The notes beneath the pieces were generated by a model. That model worked only from the letters and a program-made list of their open reading frames with translations, had not been told where the DNA came from and made no database searches. Source: Streptosporangium canum (GTDB lineage Bacteria; Actinomycetota; Actinomycetes; Streptosporangiales; Streptosporangiaceae). From it: 64,000 bases of DNA. Position 1 is the stretch's first letter. Each line of letters opens with the position of its first letter. This document shows positions 1-8,479 of this stretch, one piece after another. Where the stretch lies: contig NZ_FOQY01000008.1 of the NCBI RefSeq assembly GCF_900113865.1, positions 239,496-303,495 on the forward strand, given 5' to 3'. Position numbers and translations under genes: made by a program.

Positions 1-849
1 CTGGCCGGTGACATGGAGGCGATGCGCCGGCGGATCGTCAGCGAGCTGGAGGAGGCCCGCGCCTCCCGGCAGCAGATCGCGGCGCAGGCCGAGGAACTGA
101 AGCGCTCCAACGCCGAGCTTGAGCAGTTCGCCTACGTGGCCTCCCACGACCTGCAGGAACCGCTGCGCAAGATCGCCTCCTTCTGCCAGATGCTCCAGCA
201 GCGCTACGCCTCCCAGCTCGACGACAGGGCCAACACCTACATCGACTTCGCCGTCGACGGCGCCAAGCGCATGCAGGTGCTCATCAACGAGCTGCTCACC
301 TTCTCCCGGGTGGGGCGCGTCCATCAGGAGCCCGTCGAGATGGACCTCAACGACGTGGTCGACCGGGCGCTGGTCAACCTCTCCGCCGCCGTGGAGGAGT
401 CCGAGGCCGAGATCGACGTCGGCGACCTGCCGGTGATCGTCGGTGACCGGACCCAGTTCGTGATGTTCTGGCAGAACCTGATCGGCAACTCCCTGAAGTT
501 CCGCGACGCGGACCGCAGGCCGCACATCCGGATCGAGGCCGAGGAACAGGACGGGCAGTGGCGGATGACCCTGACCGACAACGGCATCGGTATCGCCCCC
601 AACTTCGCCGAGAAGATCTTCATCATCTTCCAGCGGCTCCACCACCGCGACGCCTACGAGGGCACCGGGATCGGCCTGGCGCTCTGCCGGAAGATCGTCG
701 AACAGCATCAGGGGAGGATCTGGCTCGACACCGACCACACCGGCGGGGCCCGCTTCGTCGTCACCCTGCCCGTCACGGTGCCGCCGCAAGAGACGTCGAA
801 GGAGACGCCGCAGGAGACGGTGCCGGTGGCCGCCGGTGAGGACGGCTGA
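1..849 (+). CDS. Sensor histidine kinase, 3' part (5' end outside window)
   Basis: The reading frame is open from base 1, so this is the C-terminal part of a longer membrane sensor kinase. The first residues (LAGDMEAMRRRIVSELEE) look like the end of a HAMP linker running into a coiled coil. The H box is YVASHDLQEPLRK, with the phospho-accepting His codon at 145-147. The N box (QNLIGNSLKF), G1 (DNGIGIAP) and G2 (GTGIGLALCRKI) of the HATPase domain follow in the usual order. The H-box wording is that of the phytochrome-like HisKA subfamily. Autophosphorylation at the inner membrane face is expected. No response regulator follows here, so its partner may lie upstream. The tail after the ATPase domain is Thr/Pro/Val-rich and probably unstructured. 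Confidence 0.9.
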   Translation: MAGDMEAMRRRIVSELEEARASRQQIAAQAEELKRSNAELEQFAYVASHDLQEPLRKIASFCQMLQQRYASQLDDRANTYIDFAVDGAKRMQVLINELLTFSRVGRVHQEPVEMDLNDVVDRALVNLSAAVEESEAEIDVGDLPVIVGDRTQFVMFWQNLIGNSLKFRDADRRPHIRIEAEEQDGQWRMTLTDNGIGIAPNFAEKIFIIFQRLHHRDAYEGTGIGLALCRKIVEQHQGRIWLDTDHTGGARFVVTLPVTVPPQETSKETPQETVPVAAGEDG

Positions 850-946
850 GCCCGGTGACGGCCGGGCGGAAGACGATCCTGGTTGGGACCATGCCGTGAC
901 CATGGGGCGGCGCGGGCGGCCACCGGGTGCCGTTACCGTTGATCGG

Positions 947-1423
947 GTGGAGGAGATCGACCGCCGAATCGTGACATTGCTGGCCAGGGATGGCCGGATG
1001 AGCTTCACCGACCTTGCCAGGGAGACCGGGCTGTCGGTGTCGGCGGTGCATCAGAGGGTGCGTCGGCTGGAGAAGCGCGGGGTGGTGCGGGGATACGCCG
1101 CGCTGGTCGACTACGACGCGATCGGCCTGTCGCTCACCGCGTTCGTGTCCATCAAGCCGATCGACCCGGCCGCCGCCGACGACGCCCCCGAACGGCTGGC
1201 CCACCTGAGCGCCATCGAGGCCTGCCACAGCGTGGCCGGGGACGAGAGCTACATCCTCAAGGTGCGGGTGGCGTCGCCGCTCGCCCTGGAGGAGCTGCTC
1301 AACCAGATCCGCAGCGCGGCCAATGTCTCGACCCGGACGACGGTGGTGCTCAGCACGCCGTACGAACACCGTGCCCCCGAGCTGGTCGACCCGGACACCG
1401 GCAAGCCCGACGACCCCGCCTGA
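947..1423 (+). CDS. Lrp/AsnC family transcriptional regulator
   Basis: Small DNA-binding regulator of the feast/famine family. The N-terminal winged HTH begins with EEIDRRIVTLLARDGRMSF and continues through LARETGLSVSAVHQRVRRL; the C-terminal RAM (ligand and oligomerisation) domain ends with the typical LLNQIRS...STRTTVVLS. The frame is open from an ATG at 836 that overlaps the kinase gene, with another ATG at 902. The GTG at 947 gives a 158-residue protein whose start matches the usual Lrp length, so I prefer it. Members sense amino acids or related small molecules and often control a neighbouring gene; the target is not evident here. Confidence 0.85.
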   Translation: MEEIDRRIVTLLARDGRMSFTDLARETGLSVSAVHQRVRRLEKRGVVRGYAALVDYDAIGLSLTAFVSIKPIDPAAADDAPERLAHLSAIEACHSVAGDESYILKVRVASPLALEELLNQIRSAANVSTRTTVVLSTPYEHRAPELVDPDTGKPDDPA

Positions 1424-1470
1424 GACCTCCCCGCCTCTCCGGCGCGCCTCACCGTGCCCTGACGCGGCAC

Positions 1471-1504
1471 GGGTACGGCTCCCGCCGCGGCGGGAACCGT
1501 ACCC
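1471..1504. terminator. Bidirectional hairpin terminator
   Basis: Sixteen-base arms (GGGTACGGCTCCCGCC and its complement, one mismatch) are separated by GC. It sits between the convergent Lrp gene and the sugar-kinase gene. There is no T tract, as is usual for GC-rich actinomycete terminators. Confidence 0.6.
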
Positions 1505-1511
1505 GGCACGC

Positions 1512-2480
1512 TCACGCCATGGCGTGGAAGTGGGCGCGGAGGCGGGTCTTGGCCTCCTCGGTGGCGCCGAGGGCGTCCAGGCCGAGCAGGGCCGCGCCCA
1601 TGATGGGCGGGACATCGGCGACGATCAGCTTGGCCTGGGGCGCCTGCTCGGCGAAACGCCGCTCGATCAGGTCGCTCAGCAGCGGGTCGCGGGCGGTCAG
1701 CACGCCGCCGCCCAGGACCACTTCCATCGGGGTGCCCAGCAGGTCCAGGCGGCGCAGCGCGACCACGGCGAGGACGGTGACCTCGTCGGCCATCCGGACC
1801 ACGATCGAGCGGGCCACCTCGTCGCCGGTGGCGGCGACGGCCATCAGCACCGGCACCAGCTCGTGCAGCCTGAACGGGGACAGGTCGCCGAAGTGGATGG
1901 CCAGTGCCGCCTCCTCGACGGTGCGGGTGCCGAAGTGCTCGCGGACCGCGCGGTCCAGCGCGGTGGCCGGGCCCCGGCCGTCCTCGGCCCGGACGGCGTG
2001 CCAGAGCGCCTCCTCGCCCAGCCCCATCCCGCCGCCCCAGTCGCCGGTGAGCCGGCCGAGGGCCGGATACCTGGCGACCTCCCCGGTGGGGGAGACCCCC
2101 ACGGCGTTGATGCCCGCACCGCACACCACGGCCACGCCCGCGGGCCCGGAGGCGCCGGCGCGCAGGAGCGCGAAGGTGTCGTTGCCGACCACCACGTCCC
2201 GGCCGTACTCGCGGGCGAGGATCTCGTCGCGGATGGCCTCCTCCTCGACCGGCAGGTCGGCGCCGGCGACATAGGCGGCCACGTGGTCGGCGAACGGCGG
2301 CACGAGGTCCGATCCGAGCAGCCGTACGGCGTCGCCGACCACGTCGATCGCGACGCCCACCCCCGCGCTCTGCGGCTCGAAGGCCGCGCCGCGGCCGGTG
2401 GCCAGGACGGAGCCGTCCTCGCCGACCAGCGCGACGTCGGTCTTGCTGTTGCCGCCGTCCACGGCCAGGACGGTTCTCAC
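1512..2480 (-). CDS. BadF/BadG-type N-acetylglucosamine kinase-like sugar kinase
   Basis: ATP-dependent sugar kinase of the BadF/BadG/BcrA/BcrD ATPase family, the family of eukaryotic-type GlcNAc kinase. The ASKHA phosphate-1 motif is at the N-terminus (AVDGGNSKTDVALV), the glycine-rich acidic loop is GGGMGLGEEALW, and the phosphate-2/adenosine region includes VVLGGGVL. The length (322 residues) is normal. It is the last gene of the minus-strand operon. Its GTG start overlaps the GH4 stop by 4 bp (GTGA), so translation is probably coupled. It is likely to phosphorylate a free amino sugar or hexose released in the cytoplasm. The substrate is inferred only from family and neighbours. Confidence 0.85.
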   Translation of the reverse strand: MRTVLAVDGGNSKTDVALVGEDGSVLATGRGAAFEPQSAGVGVAIDVVGDAVRLLGSDLVPPFADHVAAYVAGADLPVEEEAIRDEILAREYGRDVVVGNDTFALLRAGASGPAGVAVVCGAGINAVGVSPTGEVARYPALGRLTGDWGGGMGLGEEALWHAVRAEDGRGPATALDRAVREHFGTRTVEEAALAIHFGDLSPFRLHELVPVLMAVAATGDEVARSIVVRMADEVTVLAVVALRRLDLLGTPMEVVLGGGVLTARDPLLSDLIERRFAEQAPQAKLIVADVPPIMGAALLGLDALGATEEAKTRLRAHFHAMA

Positions 2481-3736
2481 GTGGTCGCCCAGGGCAGGTG
2501 CCGGCGGTTGGCGTCGACGAGGCGCCGGGCCAGGTCGTCCGAGAGCGAGGCCTGACCGATCAGCGGATGGGCCAGCAGCGCGTCCGAGACGCGCTCCTCG
2601 CCGCCGTGCAGGGCCGCCTCCAGCGCCAGCGTCTCATAGGCCGTGACGTGGGCGACGAGCCCGGCGAAGAGCGGCTCGACGGGGTCCACCGGCAGCGCCG
2701 CCGCCCCCGTGGCGGTGATCCTGGCCGGGACCTCGATGACCGCGTCGTCGGCCAGGAACGGCAGCGTGCCGTCGTTGCGCAGGTTGACCACCTGGGTGTC
2801 GCCGCGGTCGCCGAGCAGCGAGGCGATCAGCGCCACCGCGGCCTCGGAGTAGAACGCCCCGCCGCGCTTCTCCAGCAGTTCGGGCTTGGTGTCCACCGAC
2901 GGGTCGGCGTACATCTCCAGCAGCGTCGCCTCCATCGCCGCGACCTCCGCCGCCCGCGAGGGCTTGGTCCGCTGCTCCTCCACCACGAGGTCGTGCTCGT
3001 AGAAGTAGCGCAGGTAGTAGGAGGGCACCACGCCGAGGCGGCGGATCAGGCCGGCCGTCAGGCCGACGTCCTGGGCGATCTCCTCGCCGTGGCTCTCCAG
3101 CAGCCGCGGGAGCACGTCCACCCCGTCCAGGTGGACGGCCCGCTCCCAGGTCAGGTGGTTCAGGCCCACGTGGCCCAGGGAGATCCGCTCCGGGGCGACC
3201 CCCAGCTTCGCGGCGAAGCGGCGCTGGAAGCCGATGGCCACGTTGCACAGGCCGATGGCCCGGTGGCCGGCCTCCAGCAGCGCCCTGGTGACGATGCCCA
3301 CCGGGTTGGTGAAGTCGACGATCCAGGCGTCGGGCGCGTGCCGGCGGATCTTCTCGGCGATGTCCAGCACCACCGGGACCGTGCGCAGCGCCTTGGCCAG
3401 GCCGCCCGCGCCGGTGGTCTCCTGGCCGACGCAGCCGCACTCCAGCGGCAGCGTCTCGTCCACGTCGCGCGCCGCCTGGCCGCCGACGCGCAGCTGGAGC
3501 AGGACGGCCTGCGCCCCGCTCACGCCCTCCTCGACCGAGGTGGTCGCGACGACCCCGGCCGGGTGACCGGCGCGCGCCAGCATGCGCCGGGCCATCCCGG
3601 CGACCGGCTCCAGCCGGCGGACGTCCGGGTCGACCAGCGCGATCTCGGTGAGGGGGAGCTCGTCCCGGAGCCGCGCGAATCCGTCGATCAGCTCCGGCGT
3701 ATACGTCGAGCCGCCCCCGACAACGGCGAGTTTCAC
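2477..3736 (-). CDS. GH4 family 6-phospho-beta-glucosidase-like enzyme
   Basis: Glycoside hydrolase family 4, an NAD+ and divalent-metal-dependent enzyme that works by oxidation and elimination. The Rossmann start is VKLAVVGGGSTYTPELI. Family metal ligands are visible as the Cys of GLCNVAIGF and the His of GLNHLTW. The sequence resembles the 6-phospho-beta-glucosidase branch (GLCN rather than the GVCH of alpha-glycosidases). The GTG start at 3736 has AGGAG nine bases upstream and overlaps the preceding permease stop by 4 bp, which supports this start over longer in-frame ones. The enzyme is unusual beside an ABC importer, because 6-phospho substrates normally come from PTS uptake. The adjacent kinase may supply the phosphate, or the enzyme may act on a non-phosphorylated glycoside. 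Confidence 0.85.
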   Translation of the reverse strand: MKLAVVGGGSTYTPELIDGFARLRDELPLTEIALVDPDVRRLEPVAGMARRMLARAGHPAGVVATTSVEEGVSGAQAVLLQLRVGGQAARDVDETLPLECGCVGQETTGAGGLAKALRTVPVVLDIAEKIRRHAPDAWIVDFTNPVGIVTRALLEAGHRAIGLCNVAIGFQRRFAAKLGVAPERISLGHVGLNHLTWERAVHLDGVDVLPRLLESHGEEIAQDVGLTAGLIRRLGVVPSYYLRYFYEHDLVVEEQRTKPSRAAEVAAMEATLLEMYADPSVDTKPELLEKRGGAFYSEAAVALIASLLGDRGDTQVVNLRNDGTLPFLADDAVIEVPARITATGAAALPVDPVEPLFAGLVAHVTAYETLALEAALHGGEERVSDALLAHPLIGQASLSDDLARRLVDANRRHLPWATT

Positions 3737-4629
3737 CCTTTTACTCCTGTCAGCGTTACGCCCTCGATGAAGACTCTCTGGGCGAAGAAGAACACGATGA
3801 TCACCGGGGCCATGACGAGAAGGGTCGCCGCCATGGTGAGGTTCCACTGCACGCTGTGCAGCGCCCGGAAGGACGCCAGCCCGAGGGAGAGCGTCCAGTT
3901 TTCCTCGTTGATCTGGGCGTAAAGCAGCGGCCCATAGTAGTCGTTCCAGCAGTAGAAGAACTGGAACAGGGCCACCGCCGCGATCGCCGGCCGTGCCATC
4001 GGCAGGATCACCCTGACCAGGGTCCGGAAGTCCGAGCAGCCGTCCACGCGGGCGGCCTCGGTGTACTCCCTGGGGATCGTGATCAGGAACTGCCGGAGCA
4101 GGAAGATCGAGAAGGCGTCGCCGAGCAGCATCGGCAGGATCAGCGGCCACAGCGTGCCGGTGAGCTCGAAGCGTGCCCAGATGAGATAGACGGGGACGGC
4201 GATGACCTGCGGGGGCAGCATCATCATCGTGATGACCGCCAGGAAGGCCAGTTTCCGGCCCCGGAAGCGGAACCGGGCCATCGCGTAGGCCACCGGGACC
4301 GACGACAGCAGCATGAACAGGGTGCCGAGCCCGGCGTACATGAACGTGTTGCCCAGCCAGCCCAGCAGGTGCGACCTGGCGAACACCTCGGCGAAGTTGC
4401 CCCAGTTCCAGCTGTCCGGCCACAGCTCGCCGGTGAGCGCCTGGTCGTCGGTCATCAGCGCGGTCAGCGCCACGAACACCAGCGGGCCGATGAACATCAG
4501 CGACAGCGCCACGGCGAGGGCGTGGGTGGCGATCCAGTACAGCGTCCTGCGGACGCGGCCGCCGCGCGTATCCGTACGGCGGGCGGGGGAGGCGGCGGCG
4601 GGCGGCCTGGTGGCCAGGGTGGTCGTCAC
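3733..4629 (-). CDS. Carbohydrate ABC transporter permease (MalG type)
   Basis: Inner-membrane permease of the CUT1 sugar importer family, 298 residues. About six hydrophobic segments follow a short basic, Ala/Pro-rich N-terminus. The EAA loop that contacts the ATPase reads EYTEAARVDGCSDFRTLVRVILPM. The C-terminus (TLTGVKG) is the classic MalG-type ending. The GTG start at 4629 lies in a GTGA overlap with the partner permease; a longer upstream reading frame is non-homologous. No ATPase gene is present in the operon, so a shared MsiK-type ATPase elsewhere is expected, as is common in actinomycetes (inference). Confidence 0.92.
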   Translation of the reverse strand: MTTTLATRPPAAASPARRTDTRGGRVRRTLYWIATHALAVALSLMFIGPLVFVALTALMTDDQALTGELWPDSWNWGNFAEVFARSHLLGWLGNTFMYAGLGTLFMLLSSVPVAYAMARFRFRGRKLAFLAVITMMMLPPQVIAVPVYLIWARFELTGTLWPLILPMLLGDAFSIFLLRQFLITIPREYTEAARVDGCSDFRTLVRVILPMARPAIAAVALFQFFYCWNDYYGPLLYAQINEENWTLSLGLASFRALHSVQWNLTMAATLLVMAPVIIVFFFAQRVFIEGVTLTGVKG

Positions 4630-5573
4630 CGGTTGCCTCCTTCGTCGTCGGTGAACGCGCGGAACTGGCGGAGCAGGACGAGGGTGAAGATCATGGAGGC
4701 CGCGAACAGCAGCAGCGCCAGCACACAGGCGTAACCCATGCTGAAGTCGCGGAAGCCCGCGTGGAACAGCCACTGGGGCAGCGTCAGCGTGGACATCTCG
4801 GGGTAGCCCGGCACGAAGCTGCTGCCGGGGGAGTCGGTGACCCCGGCGGCGACCCGGGAGGCGATCATCGCCTGGGTGAAGTACTGCAGGGCGTAGATGA
4901 CGCCGGTGACCGTGGAGAACATCAGCACCGGGGAGATCATCGGCAGCGTGATGCTCCGGAACTGCCGCCACCCGCCCGCCCCGTCGATGGCCGCGGCCTC
5001 GTACAGGTGCTTGGGCACGTCCAGCAGCGCCGCGAGGAAGATCATCATCGTGTTGCCGATGCCCCACATGGCCAGCAGGGTCAGGCCGGGCTTGGCCCAG
5101 TCCCTGTCGCCGAACCAGTCGGGGGCGGCGATCCCGAAGAACTCGATGATCTGGTTGAGCGGCCCCGAGGGGTTCATCAGGAAGACGAAGGAGACGGTCC
5201 CGGCCACCAGCGGCACCAGCGACGGCAGGTAGAACACCGTGCGGAAGAAGCCCGCCCCCGCCTTCAGGCGGGTGAGGAGCTGGGCCACGGCCAGGCCGAA
5301 GAGAACCTGCGCGGGGACCATGAACACCACCAGCCACAGCGTGTTCCTGATGGAGATCCAGGCCCGGTCGTCATGGAAGAAGTAGCGGTAGTTGTCCAGG
5401 CCGGTGAACTCCAGCGTGAACAGGTCGTAGCGGTGGAAGGAGAAGTAGGCCGTCGCCACGAGGGGGTAGACGAAGAAGACCGCGAACCCGATCAGCCAGG
5501 GTGACATCCAGAGGAGGGCCTTGCGGCCCTCGCGGCGCGCCCGCGGGGGCGGCGCCGCGTGGGTGACGCTCAT
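4626..5573 (-). CDS. Carbohydrate ABC transporter permease (MalF type)
   Basis: Partner permease of the same importer, 315 residues. The first membrane segment is LLWMSPWLIGFAVFFVYPL, followed by the typical YFSFHRYDL and GLDNYRYFF periplasmic start. The EAA loop appears as YEAAAIDGAGGWRQFRSITL. It starts at an ATG six bases after the binding-protein stop and ends in a GTGA overlap with the MalG-type gene, so both permeases are made in equal amounts from one transcript. Confidence 0.92.
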   Translation of the reverse strand: MSVTHAAPPPRARREGRKALLWMSPWLIGFAVFFVYPLVATAYFSFHRYDLFTLEFTGLDNYRYFFHDDRAWISIRNTLWLVVFMVPAQVLFGLAVAQLLTRLKAGAGFFRTVFYLPSLVPLVAGTVSFVFLMNPSGPLNQIIEFFGIAAPDWFGDRDWAKPGLTLLAMWGIGNTMMIFLAALLDVPKHLYEAAAIDGAGGWRQFRSITLPMISPVLMFSTVTGVIYALQYFTQAMIASRVAAGVTDSPGSSFVPGYPEMSTLTLPQWLFHAGFRDFSMGYACVLALLLFAASMIFTLVLLRQFRAFTDDEGGNR

Positions 5574-5579
5574 CGAGGA

Positions 5580-6923
5580 TCAGCCCCCGGAGAGCTTCAG
5601 CTTGTCGTTGACACGCTTGTCGACCCCGGCGAGCCCGGCGTCGATGTCCTTGACCGAGCCCTTCTCCCACTGGTGCATGAACTCCTGGATCGCCTCCTGG
5701 TTGAAGGTGCTGTTGACGCTGGAGGGCATCGTGCTGGTCCTGGGGTGGGAGAAGATGTCGATGAAGGTCTGGAAGTTCGCGTCCTTCTTCAGGTCCGGCG
5801 ACTCCAGCGAGGCCTTGGTGGTGGGCACGTTGCGCAGGGCGTTGGAGAGGGTGACCAGGGCGGCGGTGTCGGTGGTCAGATACTTCACCAGCTCCCAGGC
5901 GGCCTGCGGGTTCTTGGCGCCCTTGGGCACGCCGATCACCGTGCCGGCGGTGAAGCCGCTGCCGTACAGGTCGGGCTTGTCGTCGGCGACCGGGAGCGGA
6001 GCGGTGCCGTACTCCAGGTCCTCGGCCTCATTGGCGATCATGGCGTTGCGCCATTCGCCGTCGAGCACCATGGCGACCTTGCCCTTGTAGAACGGGTGGT
6101 CGGCCGACCACTCCTGGCCCAGGCTCTTGCGGAACTTGTCGAGCTTGTCGTAGCCGTACCAGTCGACGAGCTCCTTCTGCCACTGCAGGAGCCGCTTCCA
6201 GGCGGGGTCGGAGCCGATCGCCGAGGTGCCGTCCGGGTTGTACCACTTGGCGCCGACCATGGGGGCCAGGTGCGAGGCGGTGTTCTCGTAGTACTCGAAG
6301 CTCGGGATGAAACCGGCGACCTTGATGGTCCCGTCCGCGTCGCGGACCGTGAGCTTCTTGGTGAGCTCGGTCAGCTCCGACAGCGTCTTGGGCGGCTGGG
6401 CGCCCTTCATCAGGGCCTTGTTGTAGTAGAGCCCGTAGGCGTCGGCGAGCAGCGGCATCACGCAGCGTCTGCCGTCGAACTCGGTGTAGGAGCGCGAAGC
6501 CTCCGGCAGCACCGACAGGTCGATGCCGTCCTGCCGGATCACCGGGGTGAGGTCCTGGAACGTTCCGCTCTTGCACCACTGGGCGACGTTGTCGGTGGTG
6601 AAGGAGGACGCGACGTCCGGGGCCTTCCCGCCGCGCACCGCCTGGGTGATCTGGTCGTCCTGGACGCCCTTGACCAGCTTGACGGTGATCTGCGGGAACT
6701 TCTGGCGGAACCCGGCCACGGCGTCCTCGAACGCCTTCACCTCGGCGGGCGCCGAGAAACCGTGCCACAGCTCGATGGCGACGGCCGGGAGGGAGGCGGA
6801 GGCGGAGCTCGAGGGCTTGGGCTGGGCCCCGAGCGCGGGCGCGCTCTCCTTGCCCGCGGTGCAGGCGGTCAGTGCCGCGGCCGTGAGGGCGGCGGTGGCG
6901 GGAATGAGAAAGCGTCGGTGCAC
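5580..6923 (-). CDS. Extracellular sugar-binding lipoprotein of ABC importer
   Basis: Family 1 extracellular solute-binding protein. The N-terminus is a lipoprotein signal: basic HRR, a hydrophobic Ala-rich segment, then lipobox LTAC with the lipidated Cys. The mature part begins with a low-complexity linker (KESAPALGAQPKPSSSASAS) and the fold starts at IELWHGFSAPAEV. An ATG 15 bases upstream is in frame, but the GTG at 6923 has GGAGG eight bases before it, inside that ATG context, so I prefer the GTG. It is followed directly by its two permeases. It probably binds an oligosaccharide or glycoside; the ligand is unknown. Confidence 0.9.
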   Translation of the reverse strand: MHRRFLIPATAALTAAALTACTAGKESAPALGAQPKPSSSASASLPAVAIELWHGFSAPAEVKAFEDAVAGFRQKFPQITVKLVKGVQDDQITQAVRGGKAPDVASSFTTDNVAQWCKSGTFQDLTPVIRQDGIDLSVLPEASRSYTEFDGRRCVMPLLADAYGLYYNKALMKGAQPPKTLSELTELTKKLTVRDADGTIKVAGFIPSFEYYENTASHLAPMVGAKWYNPDGTSAIGSDPAWKRLLQWQKELVDWYGYDKLDKFRKSLGQEWSADHPFYKGKVAMVLDGEWRNAMIANEAEDLEYGTAPLPVADDKPDLYGSGFTAGTVIGVPKGAKNPQAAWELVKYLTTDTAALVTLSNALRNVPTTKASLESPDLKKDANFQTFIDIFSHPRTSTMPSSVNSTFNQEAIQEFMHQWEKGSVKDIDAGLAGVDKRVNDKLKLSGG

Positions 6924-6968
6924 GACGGCTGCCTCCATGCGTGTGGGGGGATCACGAGGGGACGGGGG

Positions 6969-8165
6969 TCAGGAGGGGACGGTGGAGCTGAAGACCTCGT
7001 CGCGGGTGGCGGCGAGGGCGAGGTCGAGCGCCCCGGCGAGGACGGGGTTGCCCTCGACGGTCGACAGCAGCAGGGGAGGCCGGGGGATGGTCAGCGCGTG
7101 GAGCTCGTGCTCGACGAGCTCGCGCAGGGTCTCGCCGCCGGCCAGGAGGGTGCCGCCGGTCAGCACGATGATCTCCGGGTCGACGACCGAGGTGATCGAG
7201 GCCAGGCCGATCGCCAGGCGGGCGGCGATGTCACGCAGCCCGGCGCGGGCGTCGTCGGCGCGCTTGCCGGTGGTCTGCGAGGTCTGCACGGCGTTCCGCA
7301 CGGCCTGGGCGGGGGCGGTGCCGCGCACGCCGTAGGACCTGAGGATCTTGAGTACGGCGGGCCCGCCGGTGAGGGCCTGGTAGCCGTGGTTGGCGTAACG
7401 CCCCGCCTCGCGGGCGGTCGGCGCGCCGGGGGCGGGCATGTAGCCGACCTCGCCGGCGCCCCCGGTGGCGCCGCGGTGCAGCCGCCCGCCCAGGACCAGC
7501 GCCGAGCCGAGGCCCTCGTCGGCCCAGAGCAGCACGAAGTCCTGGTGGCCGTGGGCCACGCCGTGCGCCTGCTCGGCCTGGGCGACGAGGTTGACGTTGT
7601 TCTCCACGGCGACCTGGAGGCCGAGCCCCCTGCTGAGGGTGGGCACCAGGTCGGGGATGTGCCAGCCGGGCATGTCCTTGCTGGTGGCGTAGCCCAGCTT
7701 GCCGGTGCCCGGGTCGATCGCGCCCTGCACGCCGATGACCGCGCGCCGCAGGTCGGCGGGGGCGCCGGCGCCCTCCAGCGCGGCCCGGACCCGCTCCACC
7801 ACGTCACCGGCGGAGCGGCCGGGGGTGGGCAGCCGGTGCTCGCCGATCACGGCGCCGGTGATGTCGGCGACCCTGGCGTCGATGTGCGCGGGGGTGACAT
7901 CCAGGGCGGCGACGTGCGCGGCGGCCGGGTTGAGCCGGTAGACCTCGGCGGTCCGGCCGGGCAGTCCCTCGCGGATGCCGTTCAGGACGACCAGACCCGC
8001 CTCCTGGAGCCGGGCGAGCAACTGAGATGCTGTGGGCTTGGACAGGCCGGTCAGGGCGCCGATCTCCGGGCGGGTCAGCGGTCCGCGCTCCAGCAGTGCC
8101 TGCAGGGCGGCGCGGTCGTTGATCGCACGCAGCAGGCTTGGGGTGCCCGGCGTCGGCTGAGTCAC
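6969..8165 (-). CDS. ROK family transcriptional repressor
   Basis: NagC/XylR-type regulator: an N-terminal winged HTH (ALLERGPLTRPEIGALTGL then KPTASQLLARLQEAGLV) joined to a ROK sugar-kinase-like domain with NNVNLVAQAEQ and LGGRLHRGATGGAGEVGY. The usual Cys-rich zinc motif of kinase-active ROK proteins is not obvious, which fits a sensor rather than an enzyme. The GTG at 8165 has GGAGG five bases upstream and is preferred to the in-frame start 21 bases earlier. It heads the operon and lies 45 bp from a palindrome of ROK-operator type, so autorepression relieved by the imported sugar is likely. Confidence 0.9.
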   Translation of the reverse strand: MTQPTPGTPSLLRAINDRAALQALLERGPLTRPEIGALTGLSKPTASQLLARLQEAGLVVLNGIREGLPGRTAEVYRLNPAAAHVAALDVTPAHIDARVADITGAVIGEHRLPTPGRSAGDVVERVRAALEGAGAPADLRRAVIGVQGAIDPGTGKLGYATSKDMPGWHIPDLVPTLSRGLGLQVAVENNVNLVAQAEQAHGVAHGHQDFVLLWADEGLGSALVLGGRLHRGATGGAGEVGYMPAPGAPTAREAGRYANHGYQALTGGPAVLKILRSYGVRGTAPAQAVRNAVQTSQTTGKRADDARAGLRDIAARLAIGLASITSVVDPEIIVLTGGTLLAGGETLRELVEHELHALTIPRPPLLLSTVEGNPVLAGALDLALAATRDEVFSSTVPS

Positions 8166-8209
8166 AGGTCCTCCGTGTCCGCACACGTCATACAGTCGCC
8201 CGTAAAACG

Positions 8210-8232
8210 GAGTTAGGAAACTTTCCTAACTC
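8210..8232 (-). promoter_or_regulatory. ROK operator palindrome
   Basis: Perfect 23-bp palindrome with arms GAGTTAGGAAA and TTTCCTAACTC around a central C. The core TTAGGAAA-n-TTTCCTAA has the form of operators known for actinobacterial ROK repressors. It lies 45 bp upstream of the ROK start and is the only copy I see in the window, so it should control all six genes. Confidence 0.8.
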
Positions 8233-8479
8233 GGAGTGAATCTAAGGAACCCGTGCGAATTCCGTCAAGCGTGAAGGGCGCGCCGCAATCAACCTGTGAT
8301 GGCGAGGGGAGGGGCGAACATCTCGACGGACCTGCTAAGGTGATGGTTTGTCATAACAACCAGCCAATGGCCCGGAGTATCCCATTACTATCAACGATAA
8401 TGGAGCGACGGCGACCCGTCAACTCGAGCTCGCCAAGGAGCAGGAGTACGTCTCCGGTCTCTACGAACGGCTCGACCTG

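Noticed and set aside
5559..8216. 885-codon plus-strand frame across the ROK and binding-protein genes
   Set aside because: Antisense shadow; no motifs and no start signal, while the minus strand has coherent genes with overlaps.
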